Assembly (NCBI GenBank): GCA_030849075.1
Contig: JASAOO010003315.1
Location: 1 to 40,099, forward strand
Length of the DNA: 40,099 nt
Direction: 5' to 3'
Source of the DNA: Zelonia costaricensis
Lineage: Eukaryota > Euglenozoa > Kinetoplastea > Trypanosomatida > Trypanosomatidae
Positions 9,319 to 16,972 of the stretch are shown piece by piece. A program made the translations under genes and the position numbers. Below the pieces are notes generated by a model. It was not told the DNA's origin and did no database searches. It saw nothing but the letters and a program-made list of their open reading frames with translations. Each line of letters begins with the position of its first letter. Within the stretch, counting starts at the first letter, position 1.

Positions 9319-11097
9319 TTACGCGCCCTCGCCGTCCTCGTCCTCCTCCTCCTCGCCCCCGGCATCGAGCTGGCGCTGCAGGCTGATGGCCTTCATCGCG
9401 TACGCCTCGCGCTGCCGCACATCGCGCGCCTCCCACGTCTTCGCCAGCGCCTCCGCCGGGTCCACGCCGAGGCGTTCCTGCATGGCCTGGATGCCGGCCA
9501 CGTCGGGCTCCCCCGTCTCCTCATCCACCAGTGCCTCGTCGTTCATGGGGTCCTCGACCTCGTCCTCCGGCATCTCCTCCGCCGCATCCACGGCCAGCCC
9601 CATCTGCTGCCGCTGCTGCATCACGGCGTCCCGCGCCTGCCGGTAGGCCACCGCGGCGGTCACGAAGCGCAGCAGGCCGTACAGCACGATGCCGCCGCGC
9701 TCCTTCACCTGCGACTCCACCATGCCCCGAACCTCCGCGACTCGCTCGCGCGCCTGCGTTGCTGCGGCGATCTCGTCCGCGAGGGACGGGATCAACGGGG
9801 TCTGCTTCCCCCTCCCACCCTCCGCGCCCGCCGCCCCGCCGTCCGCGTCCGTGTCGTCGGCCTTCGCGGCGTCCTCTTCAACCATATCCTCCGTGTAGTA
9901 CTCCTCGGGGTCGACCTCGCAGCGGTACTCGCCGTCCAGCCAGCACGTCCGCAGCACCCGCGCCGCGCGGCGGACCTGGCGGGTCATGGGCTGCGGGAAG
10001 GGCACGCTCACCGCCGGTGCGCCGTCCCCGTCCTCCTCCGCCGCGCCCCCCGCGGACTTCTTGTCCCCGACGCTGTCGCCGTCCTCGTCCTCGGCCGCCG
10101 CCGCCGCTGCCGCCGCCAGCTCCGGCACGAGCCGCTCGAGCTTCAGCGGGATGCCGCGGTCGTAGCCGGCAACGGGATTGAAGGCGCGGAGCTGCTGCAC
10201 CAACACCGACGGCTTCAGCAGCGCCGCCACCTTGCTCGCCGTGTCCGTCGTCTTGGGGGTCGCGTTCAGCAGGAGGTAGCACATGCACCGGAACACCTGG
10301 TACGTGATGTACGGCACAGAGACGAAGCGGTGGTCACGATGCTCGGCGAGGCGCTCCGCCAGCTCCGCCGCGGCCGGCGACAGCGCCGGGGCGGCGGCGG
10401 CGGCGTCGGGCCCAGAGGAGGGCGCGGCGGCGACCTCCACGAGCGCCGCCTCCTGCGCAACCGCGCGGTGGCTCGCCGCCAGGGTGGCGTCCTGGGCGAT
10501 GCGCACCCGCTCCGCCGCCTCCACGAGCGCCGCCTTGTACTGCCCCACAACGCCCTTGGAGAGGGTCAGCAGGAAGCGCTGGGCCCGGAAGAACTCCGCC
10601 CGCGATTCGCCGTGCGCCGCCTCCTTGCGCTCCAGCGCCGCGGCCGCGCGCGCCGCCGGGTCGGCCTTCCCGCCCGCGCCCGCCGCACCGCCATCCTCTC
10701 CGGCCTCGTCGCCGCCGTCGTCCTTCTCGGCCTTGATGGCGGCCTCCTGGTCGAGCAGCTCCTCCGCCTCCGCCTCCGCCGCGTCGTACGCCTCGCGCAG
10801 CTCCTCCTCGGCGGCCCGCTTCGCCTGCAGCCTCGCCTGGAACTGGCGGAGGCCGCGCTGGATGATGTCGGCCGCAGCCTTCTCCTGCTGGGCGCGCTGC
10901 TGGCCCCACGTCTGCCGCAGCTCCTCAGCCTTGCGCTTCCGCGTGGCGGCCTCGTTGCGCCGCTCCTCCTCCTGCAGTTGGTGAAGGAGGAAGAGCGCGA
11001 GGTACTCCTGCGGGTTGCTTGGCTGGGCTGTCACTGTCTCGGCAATGCCCTTGGCCAGCAGAGTGCCGACGTGGTTCTTCAAGTACGAGCTGTCCAT
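9319..11097 (-). CDS. Dpy-30 motif protein, probable axonemal/flagellar component
   Basis: Predicted protein of 592 residues, ATG at 11095-11097, TAA at 9319-9321. Residues 4-42 (starting SYLKNHVGTLLAKGIAE and including QPSNPQEYLALFLLHQ) match the Dpy-30 motif, a dimerisation and docking fold related to the RIIa domain and common in radial-spoke and other axonemal proteins. An IQ-like sequence (IIQRGLRQFQAR, 78-89) follows but lacks the usual Gly. Residues 40-105 are a charged probable coiled coil. A helical segment from about 261 (VPYITYQVFRCMCYLLLN) to about 320, and one near VKERGGIVLYGLLRFVTAAVAY, loosely resemble helical segments of dynein heavy chains and some axonemal proteins; that likeness is tentative. 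Acidic Ala/Gly linkers separate these parts and the C-terminus is acidic. The longer open frame to 11418 encodes poly-Pro from a repeat tract that lies in the predicted leader, so I chose the ATG at the Dpy-30 motif. Confidence 0.85.
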   Translation of the reverse strand: MDSSYLKNHVGTLLAKGIAETVTAQPSNPQEYLALFLLHQLQEEERRNEAATRKRKAEELRQTWGQQRAQQEKAAADIIQRGLRQFQARLQAKRAAEEELREAYDAAEAEAEELLDQEAAIKAEKDDGGDEAGEDGGAAGAGGKADPAARAAAALERKEAAHGESRAEFFRAQRFLLTLSKGVVGQYKAALVEAAERVRIAQDATLAASHRAVAQEAALVEVAAAPSSGPDAAAAAPALSPAAAELAERLAEHRDHRFVSVPYITYQVFRCMCYLLLNATPKTTDTASKVAALLKPSVLVQQLRAFNPVAGYDRGIPLKLERLVPELAAAAAAAAEDEDGDSVGDKKSAGGAAEEDGDGAPAVSVPFPQPMTRQVRRAARVLRTCWLDGEYRCEVDPEEYYTEDMVEEDAAKADDTDADGGAAGAEGGRGKQTPLIPSLADEIAAATQARERVAEVRGMVESQVKERGGIVLYGLLRFVTAAVAYRQARDAVMQQRQQMGLAVDAAEEMPEDEVEDPMNDEALVDEETGEPDVAGIQAMQERLGVDPAEALAKTWEARDVRQREAYAMKAISLQRQLDAGGEEEEDEDGEGA

Positions 11098-11100
11098 CTT

Positions 11101-11204
11101 GTGTGGCGGTGGTGGTGGCGGTGGTGGTGGGGGGGGGGGGGGGCTTGCGGCAGTGTGGCTGCTGCTGTTCTTGCTGGATGGTGGTGGTGGTGGTGGTGGT
11201 GGTT
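11101..11204. repeat. GGT/poly-G repeat tracts in the Dpy-30 gene leader
   Basis: On the plus strand GGT/GGC triplet repeats run into a poly-G run of about 15 bases (near 11128-11143), and a second (GGT)n block lies near 11179-11202. On the sense strand these are CCA repeats and poly-C immediately upstream of the start codon, inside the predicted 195-base leader. Read through, they would encode poly-Pro and poly-His, an artefact in my view. Confidence 0.85.
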
Positions 11205-11292
11205 GCGCGTGAAGGGCCAGGATAAGCTTCTGTTTTTTCTCCTTTGAAAGGTGCAGGTGGACGAGGATCGAGCCCCCCTCCGCGATGCAGTG

Positions 11293-11367
11293 CTGCAACG
11301 GGTGGTGTGGTGAAGTGATGTGTGTGTGTGGTGGAGAGTGGGAGGGAGAAGGAAAGAGGGCAGGGGC
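11293..11367 (-). promoter_or_regulatory. Predicted spliced-leader acceptor of the Dpy-30 gene
   Basis: A long pyrimidine-rich tract on the sense strand (CCCTCTTTCCTTCTCCCTCC and a CA-rich extension) ends in GTTGCAG, with AG at 11294-11293. The next AUG downstream is the one at 11097, giving a leader of about 195 bases. This is the best looking acceptor in the window and it supports the shorter protein start. Confidence 0.65.
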
Positions 11368-12505
11368 GTCTCGTAAGCACATTGGACGTCCAGTGGTCTT
11401 GCGTGTGGGGGAGCACATGGGGGCACGTTAAACGCAAGGCAACGCTGCGAGCAGCACGCCAGGAGCTCAGGTGCGCAGTCGCTCGAGGAGTGGGGCTCGT
11501 GGAAACAGGCAACGACATTGCGCGGGAAGGGTCCGTGAAGTGCAGAGCTCCGCGGCCGGGCAGCGTGGCCGACACTGGGTGCACGCACAAGCAGACTCGC
11601 GGTGCCGCAGTGCACCACCACGAGTCCCCTCCAGCCCTCCTCGACCTCTGCACCGTCGCCGCCGTCGCACACGTATGGAGACGCTTACCTTCCCCAGGCT
11701 GCGGCGCTGCGGGAAACCTCGATGGACTCATGTAAGCACTTGGTTTCGTGGTGTGGGATTTCGACTTAGTGCGTTGCGCTCACATTCAACCGGGCCAAGT
11801 TGCGCCTTTCTGCGTTCACGTGTGTGTGTGTGTGTGTCGTGAAGACGTTGGTGTGTCGCCACGAAAGCGACACTCACACGCGCCGGCGCATCGAGCTGGT
11901 ACACACACACTTGAGCCGCTTCATCCCCGGCTCCCGCAAAGGCGAGGAAGGGGCACACCGCTGATGGAGAGTGCCACGCTCTGCCGCATGACCGCCTCTC
12001 CTCCCCCCCCTCCCGTCCCCGGTGGTGCCTGTGCTCCGTGTGCGGGACTTTCCCTGCCGCCGCCCTCGGCTTCATCTTCCGCCCCCGCCCCCACCACCAC
12101 CGGCGCACCGTCCTTCACTCTTTGAGCCGCCCATGACGGTAGCACACGGTGAGGGAGAGACGGGCAGCTCCACACACAATCAAGCCAAGCACGCAAACGC
12201 GAATGCAGCACACGATCAGCTCGACCTCACACTGCACATTTGTAACATTCGTTTCGAAGTGGGTAGGCGCGGTGTTCGTCCGTGTGGCCCCGCCCCATCA
12301 TCTCCCTTCTTATCTTGAGCCCCCGCGCTGGACCGTCGCCCCCACCCCACCCCTCCAGCCCGTCCATACCGGCACGACAGTCGCGTCAGCCCTCCGCTAA
12401 CTACCTAAAGCAAACACACAGAGAACAAATAGGAGAGAGAGGTGCACCACAGTGAACACCCACGACGGCCTCTTCAGCGTTGCCGCACCACAAGAGGAGC
12501 TCCGT
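11294..12505. other. Intergenic region between the TMEM65-type gene and the Dpy-30 gene
   Basis: About 1.2 kb with no supported gene. It should hold the 3' UTR of the TMEM65-type mRNA. A TG run lies at about 11820-11838, C-rich stretches at about 12002-12020 and 12080-12100, and the splice-acceptor tract of the Dpy-30 gene at its left end. Confidence 0.6.
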
Positions 12506-15091
12506 TTATGCTGGGGCCTGGCGCAACTGCCGCATCAGCGCAGCACGCAGCGCGTCCTCCTCCTTCATCAGCTGCAGCCGCCGCGTCGCCTCCTCCTTCA
12601 TCGCGGCCTTGCACCGCCGCTCGTGACTGCGCACTGCCTCCTGCCGCAGGTGGTGCCGGTCCCGCTCCTCCTGTTCCGCCTGCTGCTGCTGCTGCGAGGA
12701 GCCGCTCATGAACAGCAGCGGCGTCATACCCAGCACCAGGCCCAGCACCATCCCAAGCGTGTTTCCCAGTTGCGTGGCGCGGGAGTAGGACTCGCTGCCC
12801 TGCTGCTCCGCGGTGAGCTGCGGCGGCGCGGCGCGGGTATAGCGCTCGGCCAGGCCGTGGACCTGGATGCCGGCGACGCCGCTGACGACGCCGCCCATGC
12901 TGGCGGCGGCCATCTGCGAGAGGCCCAGGCTGCCAGACAGGGCGTTGTCGATCGCCCCGCCGGCGAGGACGAGGGTGGTGTTGTCCAGCATCCCAAAGGC
13001 GAGAAACGGCGGCACGGCAGCCACCACCACGCGGGCGTACGCCGACCACGGAATGAAGCCCGACGGCGGCTGCGAGCCCGCCGCGACACTCCCCGGCGAC
13101 GTCGACAGCGCGGAGACCGCACCAGCGCCGCCGCTGCCCGCGGCGCCTGTGGCGACCGCCTGCGCCGCCGCCGATGTGCCCGATGTGGGGGCTGGTGCGG
13201 GGCTCTGGAGGATGCCCGAGTTCGCGGCGGTGACGGCGGATGTGGCGCACTTCGTCGTGGTGCCCGTGGCGTGTGAGGGCGCCGCCACGCGCGCCCCTGC
13301 GGCCCCTGCAGCGGCGGGCTCCACGTTCCTCTGCATGGCGCCAATGATGATGCGGGCCTTGGCGGCGTTGGCCGTGTCGATCGCCATCTCCGCCCGCTGC
13401 CGAGAGAGCGTCGCGGAGAGGGCCACCGGTGGGTGGGCAAACGCGTTGGAGCGTGTCACTGCACTCGTCTCCGGGGCGGGACTTGCTGCAGGGCTGCCAC
13501 TCGCACCGGTAGCCGACGTCGAGGTCGGTGGCACCGCCGCGGCAGCGCCGGCCTGCTGTGCGCCCCCCGTCTCTGGATTGTAGCGGCGCTTGGTGGAACT
13601 CGAGTCTGCCATGCGGCGCACCCAGTTGTCGTACTCTGTCGAAGAAATTGAGTTGTCGCGGTCCGTGTCCGCCTCCTTCACCTGCTCGGCCACCTCGTCG
13701 TAGTCGGCCCCAAAGTACTCGCTCGCCGTGCCCATAATCAGCAGGAGGCGGCGACTCTCCGCGGAGAGCTGACCCAGCAGCTGCGAGCCCAGTGCCGGGT
13801 CGCTGCTCAGCAGCTCCGACAGCACGTGGGCGACGTCGCGCTTGTAGCGACTGCGAAACGGCGGCATGGAGGTGGGCACGCGCATACTGTGCGCCGTCAC
13901 GAGTGGACTGGTGAACGTCAGGCCCGCACCTGAGGCAGCCGCGGCGCTGGGCGCACGCGACGTGGGAGACGCCGACGCCGCCGTGCGTGTCGGCGCCGCC
14001 TTCTCGACCAGGGCCGCGGCTGACGTGGAAGGGGCGGCGAGGGGCTCGACGCAACCACCCGCCGCCGGCGACGGCGACATCGAGGTCTGGAGTTGGCCGC
14101 TGGTGGTGTGGCGCGCCGTAGACCTCGGAGCAGCAGCAGCAGCAGCAGCAGTAGCGGCCGCATCGGGAATATCACCAGCGGCGTTGGCGGGGGTAGGACT
14201 CGGCGTGCGCGGCGCCTGCCCCTGCGCTGCCCTCACCCCCTCCGTTGCGGCATCGGCGGCATCCTCGGTGCCCGCCTCGTTCACGATTGCCCAGAACTTC
14301 GGTTTCTTATTGCGAATCCACGATACGGTCGACCACGCAGCGGTGGCGGCGAGGCTGCTGGGTTGCGATGCTGATGTGGGGGGGAGTGCCGCTGTGGATG
14401 ATGATGACGACGACGAGGGCGACGCGGAAGGCCGCACACCTGTAGCAGAGCTAACCGGCCCCTCGGCCTTCTCTCCGCTGCCGCGCGATGGGGTGTCAGC
14501 TGAGGGGCCCGCCGACACGCCGCTCGCCTGGGCGCCGGCTGCAGACAGAGAACTCGACGCTGTCGTAGACGGCGTGGCCGCCGCTGGGGACGCCGCCGTC
14601 GCCGAGGGGGCAGCAGACGCTCCGCGTGGCACCGTCGCGCCGGGCGACGCATTCTGCGCCGTGCCGCCCTTCTTCTTCCGTTGTGCGTCGGCTGCCTTGG
14701 CCTGCTCCACCTCCGACAGCGCCCGCAGCGCCGCCCGCAGTCGCGTCGTCACGTCGGCCAGCGCCTCCGCCGACGCCGGCGCTGGTGCGACCGCCTCGCT
14801 GGGGTGCGCCGCGGCGGTGGATGGCGGTGCTGGGTACGGCGAGTACGCCGTAGACTCAACCGGAGCTGCTGCTACTGCCCCTGGTGACGTCGCTGCTGCC
14901 ACCTTCGTGCTCGTTGCAGGCGTGGACCCGCCGGCGGCGCTGGAACCTGTGGCCGTTGATGCGTGTCGCAGCGGCTGTGCCGCGGCCATCGACGGTGCCC
15001 ACGATGGGGTGGTGGACCGCACGTAGCTGCAGGTGCCGGCTCGCGACGAGGCCGCGAGCTGGCGCGCTGGCGATGCAAGGCACTGCCGCAT
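12506..15091 (-). CDS. EF-hand plus TMEM65-type membrane protein, predicted mitochondrial
   Basis: Predicted protein of 861 residues, ATG at 15089-15091, TAA at 12506-12508. The N-terminus (MRQCLASPARQLAASSRAG and on) is Arg/Ser/Ala-rich without acidic residues, like a mitochondrial presequence. Residues 60-400 are Ala/Ser/Thr-rich and probably disordered. A helical segment follows, then a canonical EF-hand loop, DTDRDNSISSTE (475-486), with Asp at 1, 3 and 5, Ser at 7 and 9, Ile at 8 and Glu at 12. After a second disordered stretch comes a membrane domain (about 679-797): a first span ending FGMLDN (699-704), then AGGAIDNALSGSLGLS, MAAASMGGVVSGVAG, and a last span LGMVLGLVLGMTPLLFM (779-795). 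The order and motifs match the TMEM65 family of the mitochondrial inner membrane, which has been linked to Na+/Ca2+ exchange. The tail (798-861) is a charged probable coiled coil. The domain match is strong; ion transport here is inference. Confidence 0.88.
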   Translation of the reverse strand: MRQCLASPARQLAASSRAGTCSYVRSTTPSWAPSMAAAQPLRHASTATGSSAAGGSTPATSTKVAAATSPGAVAAAPVESTAYSPYPAPPSTAAAHPSEAVAPAPASAEALADVTTRLRAALRALSEVEQAKAADAQRKKKGGTAQNASPGATVPRGASAAPSATAASPAAATPSTTASSSLSAAGAQASGVSAGPSADTPSRGSGEKAEGPVSSATGVRPSASPSSSSSSSTAALPPTSASQPSSLAATAAWSTVSWIRNKKPKFWAIVNEAGTEDAADAATEGVRAAQGQAPRTPSPTPANAAGDIPDAAATAAAAAAAPRSTARHTTSGQLQTSMSPSPAAGGCVEPLAAPSTSAAALVEKAAPTRTAASASPTSRAPSAAAASGAGLTFTSPLVTAHSMRVPTSMPPFRSRYKRDVAHVLSELLSSDPALGSQLLGQLSAESRRLLLIMGTASEYFGADYDEVAEQVKEADTDRDNSISSTEYDNWVRRMADSSSTKRRYNPETGGAQQAGAAAAVPPTSTSATGASGSPAASPAPETSAVTRSNAFAHPPVALSATLSRQRAEMAIDTANAAKARIIIGAMQRNVEPAAAGAAGARVAAPSHATGTTTKCATSAVTAANSGILQSPAPAPTSGTSAAAQAVATGAAGSGGAGAVSALSTSPGSVAAGSQPPSGFIPWSAYARVVVAAVPPFLAFGMLDNTTLVLAGGAIDNALSGSLGLSQMAAASMGGVVSGVAGIQVHGLAERYTRAAPPQLTAEQQGSESYSRATQLGNTLGMVLGLVLGMTPLLFMSGSSQQQQQAEQEERDRHHLRQEAVRSHERRCKAAMKEEATRRLQLMKEEDALRAALMRQLRQAPA

Positions 15092-15105
15092 TGTTTGGTG
15101 TGCCT

Positions 15106-15192
15106 CTCGATCACCCACAAATCGAACACGTAGAAAAGGAGAAAAAGAAACGGAACGTGGACGAGAGACAGCAAAGGAAGGGGAAGGGGGAG
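15106..15192 (-). promoter_or_regulatory. Predicted spliced-leader acceptor of the TMEM65-type gene
   Basis: The sense strand carries a long C/T-rich tract (about 15192-15130, including TTTCTTTTTCTCCTTTTCT) and the first AG after it is at 15107-15106, 14 bases before the ATG at 15091. This argues against the longer open frame that begins at 15274, whose first residues are encoded by the pyrimidine and CA tract. Confidence 0.6.
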
Positions 15193-15359
15193 GCGTGCAA
15201 GAGGCGAGCGCACGCGTGTGCGTGTGAGCGTGCGTGTGCCCGCTGCTGCTGCGTAATCGCCGCCAGCACGGCACTTAAGCGTGATTCCTATCAATAACGC
15301 GGCAGCGCTTCTTCCGTAGGTGCTCGTGTGTGTGTGGGGGGGGGGATGTCTTGCTGATG

Positions 15360-15363
<4 letters not shown>

Positions 15364-15390
<27 letters not shown>
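15364..15390. repeat. (TG)n microsatellite
   Basis: Uninterrupted TG run of 27 bases on the plus strand, about 270 bases upstream of the TMEM65-type start codon. A second, similar run lies at about 15500-15522. Confidence 0.95.
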
Positions 15391-16650
15391 TAGACGGCCA
15401 GTGAACAGGGCATATACGCAGAGGAACACGCACACAAAGACGGTACACTTGATCCCTGTTTCGAGTTGGGTTCAACTAGTGTGTGTGATTGTGGGAGTCT
15501 CTGTGTGTGTGTGTGTGTGTGTTGATGCAGAGGCAAGGAGGCGTGCAATGACGTCCTGGATGGTCGGTGCGTAGATCTATGGATGGCGGGAGGGAGGGGG
15601 ATGAAGGAGGGGGGTCTGCACACCAAGCACGCGTCGAGAAACACGGAGGATGGGCAGGTGCACGTGCAGCCAGACCCGTGGCAGAACCGTCCTGCGTGTA
15701 TGTGTGTGTGGGGGGGGTGCTTGAATACGTGGGCTCACGTGTGAATGAGTCGAGGTGGCGCCGCTCTGAAAGGGAGAAAAAGGCGAAGGCGTCGCTACGA
15801 GAGAGCGAGGGCGAGCGAGAGACGTGCGCACGCTGAAGGGCGTGGGCGAGGGAGGGGGGCAAAGGCCCCTGTGAGTGCGAGGCGCGTAGACGCGCCGGGA
15901 GGCTTCGCGAATAACCGCCAACAAAGTTGTCGTGGGGTCTGCTTCCCTTGTGCGAGGTGTGTGACCTCAAGAGACGGAGTGTCTGGGAGGGGAGGGGAAC
16001 GGCGGAGAAGAACACGGAGAAGGTGGACGATGACGGCACCGTCGACTCGAGGCGGCAGGTGGGTGGGGGATGATCGAACACTGCTTCGCAGCGGGCGTGT
16101 TCGTGTATGCTGACGTGTTTGCTGACGTGTGTGTTTGTGTGTATGTGCGTGTGGCGGCCGCGCCGTACTCTGGGCCACGCTTTAGATGGGAAGGAGAAGA
16201 GCAGGTAACAAGCGAGTGCGTAGTGCAGTAGAGCGGGGGGATGGAGGTGCAGCCAGGGATGATGGATAGCGTCGCGATGCAGCCGGGCTGAGTAACGCTG
16301 AGACTCGCGAGTAAGCGCACATGGATGGAGGTTAGGGAGGGGCAGCACACTGCGTAGCCCTGCAACTCGCACATGCACGCACGAAACCGCAGCTGCACCA
16401 CCCGCAGCGCGCAAACCCGTGAGAACGCGACAGCGCCACTTTTACGCAAACTTGCTCTCGCATCAGCGCAGACGAGAGAGCACGTGTTACGGGATGCGAG
16501 TCGAAGGGGGGAAGGGCGACTCGACAACCACTCACATCCATCGGTGCCACTCAACCCGTCCTCCACTCGTGCATCTCCTAGCCTCACCTCTGGGCTCCAT
16601 CTATTGCTGCTCTTGTTGTTGCTGGCCGTTTCGTTCAGTGCTGTTGTTCT

Positions 16651-16671
16651 GGGGGGGGGGGGGGGGGGGGN
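16651..16671. other. Poly-G run of 20 followed by an unresolved base
   Basis: Twenty consecutive G residues are followed by N at 16671. The run length is probably unreliable, and the N may mark either one unresolved base or a join between sequence pieces. Confidence 0.85.
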
Positions 16672-16947
16672 TCGAGGATCGAATCTTTTCTCTTAACGGT
16701 GGTTGAATACACACGCGCGGTCTGTGCCCTCGATGTGGACAGTCTCGCCGCCGCCACCACCACCACCCCGCTGTCTGCGTCATCCACATTCGCGCCGCCC
16801 CGCCCCCCCCACCACCACCACCGCCACGCCTCCATCACAACGTCGGAGAGAAGGCTGAGAAAGGCGGGAGCAGCAGCAGCGTGTGGTGTTCGTTTGCCGT
16901 CCCGGGGAGGAGGCGAGGGGGTGTGATGGGGTGGGTGGAAAGGGACG

Positions 16948-16972
16948 CACACACACACACACACACACACAC
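16948..16972. repeat. (CA)n microsatellite
   Basis: CA run of about 25 bases on the plus strand within the 4.7 kb gene-free stretch, continuing into a CG/CA-rich patch. Confidence 0.95.

Noticed and set aside
9226..11247. 673-codon open frame on the plus strand
   Set aside because: It lies opposite the Dpy-30 gene. Its product is Leu/Arg/His-rich with no domain, as expected for the antisense of GC-rich coding DNA.
11098..11418. Upstream extension of the Dpy-30 protein
   Set aside because: Encodes poly-Pro and poly-His from triplet and homopolymer repeats and contains the best splice acceptor in the window.
13866..15026. 386-codon Ala-rich plus-strand frame opposite the TMEM65-type gene
   Set aside because: Antisense of the Ser/Ala-rich disordered region; no motif, no acceptor for plus-strand transcription.
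15092..15274. Upstream extension of the TMEM65-type protein
   Set aside because: The added residues come from CA and C/T tracts, and a likely splice acceptor at 15107-15106 lies inside it.
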